Below are positions 56,643 to 64,000 of a stretch of DNA of 64,000 nucleotides, in pieces; within the stretch, counting starts at the first letter, position 1; every line of letters starts with the position of its first letter. The DNA comes from Symsagittifera roscoffensis (lineage: Eukaryota > Xenacoelomorpha > Acoela > Convolutidae): positions 59,104,312 through 59,168,311 of the forward strand of contig NC_087066.1 in assembly GCF_963678635.1 (NCBI RefSeq), written 5' to 3'. The translations under genes and the position numbers were made by a program. Below the pieces are notes generated by a model. It made no database searches and was not told the origin of the DNA. It saw nothing but the letters and a program-made list of their open reading frames with translations.

Positions 56643-57032
56643 CTGATATAAACAAAAAATATATACCTGTACCCGCAAGTAGGTATCTGTAGACGTAAGT
56701 AATTAATTATAGTAAAGTGTTTCTATCAGACTTTATGATATCAATGAAAAAAATATCATATATATTTAGAAATGTATTATAACGCCTGTAAATAATTGAC
56801 TTAAATCGAATAAAATTGATTGTTTTCAACAAAACTCGGTTCCAATTCCGTTCCTTTCAACTCGGTTCCAATCAGCTTAAGTCAATTACACTAGATTTTA
56901 ATCGTTTATTCTAAAATTATGTTGCTAATAATTAATTAAAGGAAATGAAAATATACTTAAATTAATATTGGAATTTAATCTTTTTAGGAGTTACCTTGAA
57001 TTTTTCGAACTCATTACAGTTAAGAAATCGAA
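56643..57032. other. AT-rich sequence upstream of the first recognised receptor exon
   Basis: No ORF. A CTCGGTTCCAAT word is repeated at about 56,834 and 56,860. The missing receptor N-terminal exon should lie upstream of 56,642 (minus strand), but I cannot place it. Confidence 0.35.
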
Positions 57033-58012
57033 CCCGCACTGAGCGCCCATGGATTTTAATCGATTACAATGGATTTCCGAGACAAAAATTATCTATTATA
57101 ATCCATAACAGATATAAATTCAGATCACGAAAACGATTATATCGCCATTATAATCGATTATTTTTGAAAAAATAATCCATTATAATTCATTAAAATCGAT
57201 TATAATCCATTATTTTTGTCACTGAAATCGATTATTTTTGCCAAGATACTTCATTAAAATCGATTATTTTTGAAATAAAAATCCATTATAATCCATTATA
57301 ATCGATCATAACCCATTTCTTTTTCAGAACTAAATTAGATTGTTTTTTTTTGCAAAACTTTGCAAACTTTGCGAGAAATTTGCAGAATGTATGCCATGTC
57401 TTTTACTAAATGCCATGTCTCAACGTCATCCCCTCGCAGCTGGGGGATGTAAACTGGGGGGGGGGGGGGGTAAAAACTGGGGGAGGAGTTAAACCGGTTG
57501 GGGGGGGGGGGACTGGGGGAGGGAAAACTGGTGGAGGGGGGGGGGGGATAAACTAAAGAGGGGAGTAAACTGGGGAGGGGGGGGGGGCTGTGGTAAAACA
57601 ACAGTAAAATTAAGTGTTAAACTGCGATGAATTGAAAAAAAAAATAGAGACAAAAAATATATATTTTATTCTGAAATGTAAAATTTTATGACACGTAATA
57701 CGTAGCAGCTGCACTAAACAGAAAATGAGATAACTTTTAACAGAATTGTAAATTATACGAATGACCCCTCGAAAAACATCCATCATAATCGATTAAAATC
57801 AATAATATTGGATTTTATTGGCATAAAAATTGTTAGGATTATAATCCATTTTTAATGGATTATAATCGATTATAATGGATTATATTGGCAAAAGAAATAA
57901 AAGGATTGTAATCAAATTTTAATGGATTATAATCGATTATTTTGTCATTTTATAGATTCTAACGATATTATGACAGAATAATCGATTATGATCCATGGGA
58001 GCTCGGTGCGGG
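57033..58012. mobile_element. Inverted-repeat (foldback/MITE-like) element with internal satellite words
   Basis: Termini 57,033-57,066 and 57,979-58,012 are inverted repeats of about 34 bp, reading CCCGCAC(T/C)GAGC(G/T)CCCATGGAT then TAATCGATTA. Both arms are filled with variants of CGATTATAATCCATT. The centre holds a G-rich minisatellite. There is no transposase ORF, so it would be non-autonomous. No target duplication is evident. Confidence 0.65.
57440..57595 (+). repeat. G-rich minisatellite
   Basis: About seven units of (T)AAACTGGGGG with G runs up to 14 or more. The minus-strand ORF of Pro-rich sequence (57,335-57,601) is merely the translation of this repeat. Confidence 0.8.
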
Positions 58013-58112
58013 AACGTTCCTACACTTAAAAGCCCATATTTAAGCATTGCAAACTGCTGTATTGCAACCTGCTGTTTTGTAACTCTGCTTAAAAACCCCA
58101 AACTTAGTACTC

Positions 58113-58255
58113 TGGGAGAGCTCAGAAAATCAATACTGTTGACAAAAAAATCGGTCTACTGGTTGACAGCAGGTTGCAATAAACACAGTTGCCATACAGC
58201 AGGTCAACCAGGATGGAACTTTTTATCAACCAAATTGATTTTCTGAGCACTCCCA
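58113..58255. repeat. 22-bp inverted repeat with a loop of about 100 nt
   Basis: Arms 58,113-58,134 and 58,234-58,255 match at 21 of 22 positions (TGGGAG-GCTCAGAAAATC). Inner GTTGAC/GTCAAC words add further pairing. A related word (GAAAGCTCAGGAAATCA) recurs at 60,992-61,010 in a hAT-like fragment. Confidence 0.6.
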
Positions 58256-58269
58256 AAGCACAAAAAGAA

Positions 58270-58470
58270 GCCTGTGTTGGTCAAATCTTTTCGCGCTGCA
58301 AGTGATTTTGTGCAAAAACAGGCCAAAAGGGCGATTTCAGGCTTTTTTCGACAATTTTGAACCAAAATTGCGTTTTTTCTGTGCGCCATTTCCCTTATAA
58401 GTTGCGTATATTGGCGCCAAAGGCGCCTTTAGAAAGGTTCTATGATCAGTCAGCCAAAAATTGAGGTCTT
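58270..58470 (-). repeat. Inverted copy of the 60,768-61,107 repeat
   Basis: Shares TTGGCGCCAAAGGCGCCTTTAG and neighbouring words with 60,768-60,832 in opposite orientation, together with a CGCGTTTTTTC-like segment. Probably fragments of one hAT-like transposon family. Confidence 0.45.
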
Positions 58471-59544
58471 GAAATGATACCAAAGGGAGGACCCTTTGAG
58501 TAGACAGCGGGTCAAGTCACTGAAGGGGGGTTGGAAAAACATAGATTATACTGGACTTTCCTAGACAAATATATTGTCTAGATAATTGAACTTTGTGAAA
58601 GGTAGGCAGTGTAACGGATTGTATTTTTCAATGCAAGCAGGTGTTTTTGCAAAAAAAATTATAAACCCAGTATAATCTATTATAATTCAATTTTTTAACA
58701 AATGATCGATTTTTTTTGTTCTCAAAAGCATGAAAATCGATTATTTTCACAAAACCTTTTATTTGCTAATTGTTTTTTGTTTTGCAAATTTGAAAAAAAT
58801 ATATTTTTTTGATTTCGAAAAGAAACTTCTAGCCTCATGAAGTTTAGGCATCTCCGCTTCACTTTTCTATAAGGACGCGTTGTTTTCTGCTATTGAAACA
58901 GAAAACATTTTTCATCTTCAAATATTTTAATTGGACTTGGTAAAAAATGGAGTAACATTAAATTAGTCAAGTATATAAAAAAACAATTCACCTTTTAAAA
59001 AACTGATCTTGAGTGAGAAAAGAAGCGAATAGCCTTAATGCTTTTTAATGTACAAGATTCTTAACGATTGAGAAATAGAACAGCAAAAAAGAAATTTTAT
59101 ATCAAAATCGACTTCCATTATTGGAAATTTTTAAGACTTTGTTAATCATAAATGCATATAATCGACTGACATTTTGGTGAAAAGGAACCGGCCCATTTAA
59201 ATTTCTTGTTTCGATTGAGTTACAAAAACACAAAGAGCTTTTTATCACAGAGCCGATGTGTAATTTTATCCCAAAAATTTACAGTAAAATCATAATCATT
59301 TTTCAATTGTATAAATTATACAACTGTGGCAATTATTAACCTGATTTGAAACAGTTTCCGGTTTTTTTTTCGGATAGTCTAATTTGCTTTTGACTATATT
59401 CTTACACTTAAAAACAATTTGTAAAATCTATCATATCAATCTACAAATTTTTTTATTAAAAAATTTTATACTTTGTTTTATTCTATCTTAATTCAAAAAA
59501 AAGTTAGTTTTATGAAAGAGTTTATCTCATTACAAAATCTAAAC

Positions 59545-59990
59545 AGAATTGTTTGTATCAAGGCAAAGCCCTGAATGTTCCGACTTATTTTTTAAGTATA
59601 TGGAATAGTGTTGGTTTTAAAAAATGATGCAATTGATTTTTTTGTAAATCATCCCACCACACACTTTGTGAAATACACAGTGATTCATACTTTCAACTTT
59701 CGAAGAAAGAGAGGAATATATATGTTCGGAGTGGTTTTTTGCTCTTTGCTCTCTCAGGGGATAGATCACATGATATGCATAGTCCCCGACGTGTGTGCGC
59801 ACCAATATAGTATCCTGTCACGATTCTGTCCAAACTGCTTTTTATATATGTTACATGTGGTGAATTAACTCGCAGTACAAAATTGTTCCAAATTAAATTA
59901 AAGCAATAAGCTAATTGGTCTGAAAACTATTCAAGAACAAGGGTTTAAAGTTGGAACATTCAGGGCTTTGCCTTGATACCAACAGTCTTG
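59545..59990. mobile_element. R2-related element with terminal inverted repeats
   Basis: The left end, GTATCAAGGCAAAGCCCTG at about 59,557, and the right end, CAGGGCTTTGCCTTGATAC at about 59,960, are inverted repeats of roughly 30 bp. The inner part carries AATCATCCCACCACACAC, the inverse of the R2 GGCGTGTGGGGGATG word. A further inverted R2 middle segment follows at 60,050-60,260. Confidence 0.5.
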
Positions 59991-60049
59991 TTTTGCATAT
60001 AGCAGAGCATTAAATAGGCATGCCTCAATTCAATTAGAAACATTTCTTA

Positions 60050-60260
60050 TAGCACAAAACATATTGCTTGAGCGTTAATAGCACAAAACATATTGCGTGT
60101 TAGTTGTCCCAAGTTGGCCAAATTGCCAATTTTTAAACCCCCATAATTTTACAAAAAAAATCAGAGGTAAAAAATCTTTTCAAGTTTGACTCAAGTCAAC
60201 AATAATTGTCAATGGTATAAATAATCCCGTTAAAAAATTCAAGTTTTGCCGTAGAAAAAA
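60050..60260 (-). repeat. Inverted R2 middle segment
   Basis: The reverse complement contains ACTTGGGACAACTAACACGC and GAAAAGATTTTTTACCTCTG, matching the R2 array at 54,450-54,570 and 54,990-55,090. Confidence 0.5.
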
Positions 60261-60767
60261 AATCAACCCTTTATTATCTCGTTCGCAAGAAGATTTGCAT
60301 TGTCATACAATTCACAATTCAAACCAATCTCTATGATGTTGAAGGAGAAACAATTTCTTTTACTTGTTTTGCGAAACTTGACGGCTATTTATGGAAACTG
60401 TTAACAAAAAAAGCTCAAAAACTTTGAAACCAGAAACGTTTTCAATTTTCACCATTTGTTTTTTAAGCTTTTTTCAAGCTAGAATTACCAATTGAAATAA
60501 CTATTTTATGGTTTTCATATAAAAATAGAAAGTCCTACATTTTCGAAAAATTTCAAACTGCGAGAAGAATGGCCTCAAATATCCAGAAGAGGAATATTTT
60601 TACTATGCTACTCTGCTGCTGACTTATTTTCAATTGGTGATTTTATCATTTTTTTAAACAAAAAACGGAAACGGGATAACTAGGGAAAAAGGTAAGACTC
60701 TAGTAACCACCCAAAATACGATAATGAAAAATACTGGGATGAAGGGCTTTTGTACTATTTTGAGATT

Positions 60768-61107
60768 TCCCTTTTTGGTTGACTGGCCCTAACATTTTTC
60801 TAAAGGCGACTTTGGCGCCAAAATATACTAATTTTGAGGGGGGAGCGCGCGCTGAAAAAACGCGATTTTTTGGTCAACATTTTCCAAAATTTTGCCTAAA
60901 AACACTTTTTTTTGGCTTTTTTTTCTGGGCTTTTTCAAAAAATTGCCTGCGGCGCAGAAAATTTTGTCAAAATGGGGTCTTCATAGTCATTTGGGAAAGC
61001 TCAGGAAATCACTGGTCGATCTAAAAAAAATGTCGAACAATATTTCAAAAATTTTTTGAAAACCCGCCCCCCCCCCCACGAAAAAATCCTGGATCCGCCC
61101 CTGCATA
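60768..61107 (+). mobile_element. hAT-like transposon fragment, right end
   Basis: Ends in CCTGGATCCGCCCCTG (61,090-61,105), preceded by a C-rich run (61,067-61,078). The matching left terminus is not identified nearby. No transposase is recognisable. Confidence 0.45.
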
Positions 61108-61540
61108 CCGCAATACATACCCATTAGCTAGAATTTCCATTTAGAGCAGTCCGAGTAAGTTATGTCACATGAAAATCGAGTGAATTGATCATAACGAAAG
61201 TTGAGTTGACAGTGAAAGGTAAATACACAGTTTGCTTAATGATCGGAGTGTGAACTTTGACATCATTAATTTCCTCTTAAAGTAAACTAAATTTGTGTAA
61301 CACTTACAACGTTCTGACAAATAAATCTTTCAACAGCTAGAAGAAACATGGTAACAATAATGAGCTTTTTGCTGAGCCTGGCAACATATCCTACAAATAA
61401 GGCCAACATAATGGCCGAAAAACTGAAACGATCAGCTTTGCTGAGTCTGACAACATAATCAACATATATCGCCAACAAAAATGGCCGAAATACCAAAACA
61501 ATCATTTTTGATCAAACTGGCAACCTAATCAACATATGTT
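61107..61540. other. AT-rich DNA with short repeats
   Basis: Repeated GGCCGAAA(A/T)A and CAACATA words (about 61,385-61,530: AATGGCCGAAAAAC, AATGGCCGAAATAC) form a degenerate 60-70-bp repeat leading into the SINE-like head. No gene. Confidence 0.4.
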
Positions 61541-61606
61541 GGTGAGCGGTGGCGAAGTGAGAACGTGTCAGACTGTCAATCGTAAGTTCGGATGTTCGAG
61601 GACCAC
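61541..61606 (+). repeat. tRNA-like SINE head (candidate)
   Basis: GGTGGCGAAGTGAG (A-box-like) and GATGTTCGAGGACC (B-box-like, GTTCGA core) are spaced about 45 bases apart as in tRNA-derived SINEs, with ACTGTCAAT at the anticodon-loop position. The acceptor stem does not pair, so it is not a functional tRNA. Confidence 0.35.
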
Positions 61607-61983
61607 AAACATCCGTGCTCGTTGCTTCAGGATGTGGCAACATTACCCAGCCCAGAAAATTAACCAAAATAAAATTGCATGTTGTTTTTCAGGGGCACAA
61701 CAGCGGTTTGCCGTATGTACCCTCGTGGATAAATGGTCTTAATGACCAACATAATTTGCCGAAACACTAAAACTATTGTTTTTGCTGTATACTCGTTTGG
61801 CAGTATACTTCACTAAATGTGGCCGGTTAAGGTGGCTGCCAGCCTAAATGAGTCTTTTTGTCGAGTCTTGGAACCTGATCTAAACTATATTTTATGATTG
61901 GATAAATTGGATATTTTACCACTGTAAAGTATTTAATATTAACCAATCATAATCCATCTAACTAACAACCTACTTATTTGTAA

Positions 61984-62011
61984 GTGCTGAAATTACTTGT
62001 AATTTCAGCAC
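61984..62011. other. Perfect 13-bp palindrome
   Basis: GTGCTGAAATTAC TT GTAATTTCAGCAC is a perfect inverted repeat with a 2-nt spacer, upstream of the A-rich ORFs. Confidence 0.5.
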
Positions 62012-62365
62012 CAGAGAGATTTGAATTTAACTTAGAAATTAGTTGTCTCTCCAAGAGAACTTCAGCAGCCGCAACAAACCAGTATACCCTAGATCTATTG
62101 AGCCTAGCAGAGACTAGTTAAACACCCTGAGACTAGAAAGTATAAGAGTAAGATTAGGATCGGTATTAGACTAAGAAGTTGCACGAATATATCCGGCCGA
62201 AAATAAGATAGCGTGACGAGCAGACGGTGTACCCTATCCGAAATTACTGTATGAGTTAACCACATCGGTCATAACGCATCTGGTGCGACCATAAGTCTCG
62301 AATAAGACCTCAATAGCTTAGAACTAACCAAAAATAGATTAGAATTTAGACAAAACATTTTCAAA

Positions 62366-62599
62366 ATGTTATACGATAATAATTTAATCGAAATGTCTCT
62401 ACGACTCAATAGATCAGAGCCGATATTCCGAACAATAATAGAACTACCCGGAATTGGAAGAAGACCTCGAACAAGAGACGACATACGACAAAGTAGAAAC
62501 TTACCATTTAGTTTTATGATTGTACGGCAAAAACCAACACAAACTTTTATATTTAGAATCTTATTAGCAATGAATTTAGATTTTCATCTGCAAACATAA
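62366..62599 (+). CDS. Unrecognised A-rich ORF
   Basis: A 77-residue ORF starting MLYDNNLIEMSLRLNRSEP, rich in Arg, Ile and Asn. The A-rich coding strand resembles the LTR element at 41-48 kb. It may be the first ORF of a retroelement continuing beyond the window. No domain is seen. Confidence 0.3.
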   Translation: MLYDNNLIEMSLRLNRSEPIFRTIIELPGIGRRPRTRDDIRQSRNLPFSFMIVRQKPTQTFIFRILLAMNLDFHLQT

Positions 62600-63173
62600 A
62601 ATTTTGAAGTACATCTTTATGATCATTTCAGGCGCTAAGCAAAAACATTAATGTACAATAACGATTGATAAAAAGATCTCAGATCGTTTTCTTAATTTCT
62701 GCAGTCTTATATAAAACATATTTGAAAAATATTTATTGAAAATGAAAATAAAAATTAGTAGCATGACAATAAATTGTTAGTAATCATAAATTATCTGTTG
62801 TCCCAGCTTCATCACCTAAACATAACAGCACTCATAAGCTCACTAATATCATTAAAATACTAAATCTTTTTCTTAAATAAATTTAAACCATTTTAAACTT
62901 AAATTCACTTAATTTTAAAATCAGATCATCAAGGCTTATCCTTGGATCTTAATTCATTTTCTATCACTACCCCTAAGTAAGATCAAGTAAGTTAACACCT
63001 TAGCTTAGACTAGCCACGAGAAAGTAAAAAATCATTCTTCGGAATCGATATACTTTTCTCTCCAACCCTAAATAAAAAAGACCCAGGTTAAGCTAACCAA
63101 AAAATCGTAAAGGACTAACAGTCTAAGAAAATAGAAATACCTAACAAATTTTGCATACCTCATCCTAAACCTT

Positions 63174-63401
63174 ATGTCATTCAAAAATCTAGGAAATAAG
63201 CAAACAATCGTTTTACACAACTGTGAGATAGATAACAAAAAATACGATCTTGTAGTCACACCTCATACACAAACAGTTGGATACATTAGAACAAAACGAC
63301 AAACAATAAAAAGAAAAATTATAAACAAACAAAGACAAATCACACGAAAAAGATTTTCAAAAATAGAAACGGATTTTCTTAATCAGAAGCCAGCAATTTA
63401 G
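63174..63401 (+). CDS. Basic ORF, overlapping the next frame
   Basis: 75 residues ending in a strongly basic stretch (TKRQTIKRKIINKQRQITRK). It overlaps the following open frame (63,383-63,634) by about 19 bases, so a frameshift (decay or programmed) may link them. Confidence 0.3.
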   Translation: MSFKNLGNKQTIVLHNCEIDNKKYDLVVTPHTQTVGYIRTKRQTIKRKIINKQRQITRKRFSKIETDFLNQKPAI

Positions 63402-63634
63402 ATGAACTCTACAAATTAAAAGAATCGATTGATAAAAATAGTCCCATTCACGATCAATTATATTTTTCCGATTCAGAAACAACTTCAAATTCATCAAAAA
63501 GAGGAAAAAGAAGAATAAAAAAGCAATACAAACACAAACCAATACACCTGTATAACTGGAATCAACCAATTAGACACATTGATAGCCATATATTAACAGT
63601 CATCAAACGAAAAAATGAGCCACACTCAAAGTGA
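63383..63634 (+). CDS. Open frame without ATG, basic/Ser-rich
   Basis: About 83 codons open between stops, with the segment YFSDSETTSNSSKRGKRRIK followed by HLYNWNQPIRH. It ends in TGA at 63,632-63,634, overlapping the ATG of the next ORF at 63,615 by about 20 bases. Confidence 0.3.
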   Translation, partial: SEASNLDELYKLKESIDKNSPIHDQLYFSDSETTSNSSKRGKRRIKKQYKHKPIHLYNWNQPIRHIDSHILTVIKRKNEPHSK

Positions 63635-64000
63635 CGATAGTCCAGATGACGAAGAGGTTTACCCCTTCCTCATAGATGCACCCGATAATAGAGGGCAACA
63701 TGATTTTTGCAAGAACTTACTCGTAAATTTGTTTGAACCCGGAATCAGTCCATGCAAAGCAGAATTCCCAGATATAAAAATCAAAAGACAAATTATTGAA
63801 CATTATTCGAAAGACATATGTAACTTAACACAACAATATGGAATCTACGCCATAGAATTCAGCACACCAAATACGAATCATCATAAATATGTAATTCAAA
63901 CAGATGATCTTGAATTAGAATTTTCAAAAGTATTCCTAGAATATATCAAAAGCATACAATATCATAAGTCACAAAGAGCAAACTCTATATTCACTAATGA
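63615..64000 (+). CDS. ORF running off the right edge
   Basis: ATG at 63,615 opens 128 codons without a stop to the end of the window (MSHTQSDDSPDDEEVYPFLI at its start). The N-terminus is acidic and a mixed helical region follows. I do not recognise it. Context and composition suggest gag of an LTR element. Confidence 0.4.
   Translation, partial: MSHTQSDDSPDDEEVYPFLIDAPDNRGQHDFCKNLLVNLFEPGISPCKAEFPDIKIKRQIIEHYSKDICNLTQQYGIYAIEFSTPNTNHHKYVIQTDDLELEFSKVFLEYIKSIQYHKSQRANSIFTN

Noticed and set aside
57335-57601. Pro-rich 88-residue minus-strand ORF
   Set aside because: It is only the translation of the G-rich minisatellite.
59608-59868. 86-residue plus-strand ORF
   Set aside because: It lies within R2-related repeat sequence and shows no family features.

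Overview
This is a stretch of eukaryotic, almost certainly invertebrate animal, nuclear DNA. The evidence is the spliced GT-AG gene, the LTR retrotransposons, the Polinton-type DNA polymerase relic and the long AT-rich intronic sequence. Nothing lets me name a phylum. There is no sign of bacterial operons, CRISPR arrays or rRNA genes.

Layout: (1) 1-23,650 is a GC-richer block of decayed retroelement sequence. A plus-strand ORF (1-1604) runs in from outside the window. Two minus-strand copies of a very long multi-ORF 'gag-like' region follow: copy A (about 12,465 down to 2,951) and copy B (23,652 down to 16,844, lacking its 5' part). A Ty3/gypsy-type protease-RT-RNase H block (16,808 to 12,854, minus) lies between them. 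Copy A carries a complete set of SGNH/GDSL-hydrolase motifs, and some neighbouring ORFs meet in TAATG or TGATG stop/start overlaps. (2) 24,436-28,440 (plus) is a broken protein-primed family-B DNA polymerase of Polinton/Maverick type. (3) 28,831-35,107 is a direct tandem duplication of a unit of about 3.14 kb with a poly-C tract and a strong 60-nt hairpin. (4) 40,100-56,642 (minus) is the one host gene I can support: a GPR157-like / Dictyostelium cAMP-receptor-like seven-helix receptor split over at least six short exons with large introns. (5) 41,251-48,150 (plus) is an old Ty3/gypsy LTR retrotransposon with both LTRs, a 5-bp target duplication, PBS and polypurine tract, lying antisense inside an intron of that receptor. 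(6) 48-61.6 kb holds small repeats: a 980-bp inverted-repeat element full of CGATTATAATCCATT words around a G-rich minisatellite, hAT-like termini, two interspersed families called R1 and R2 here, and a tRNA-like SINE head. (7) 62.3-64 kb has A-rich overlapping plus-strand ORFs running off the end, resembling the 5' part of another retroelement.

Apart from the receptor, nearly every coding region is interrupted by stops or frameshifts, so the window is best read as a transposon graveyard around one receptor gene. The most unusual content is the gag-like array with an embedded esterase and coupled ORFs, then the receptor assembled across a nested retrotransposon.
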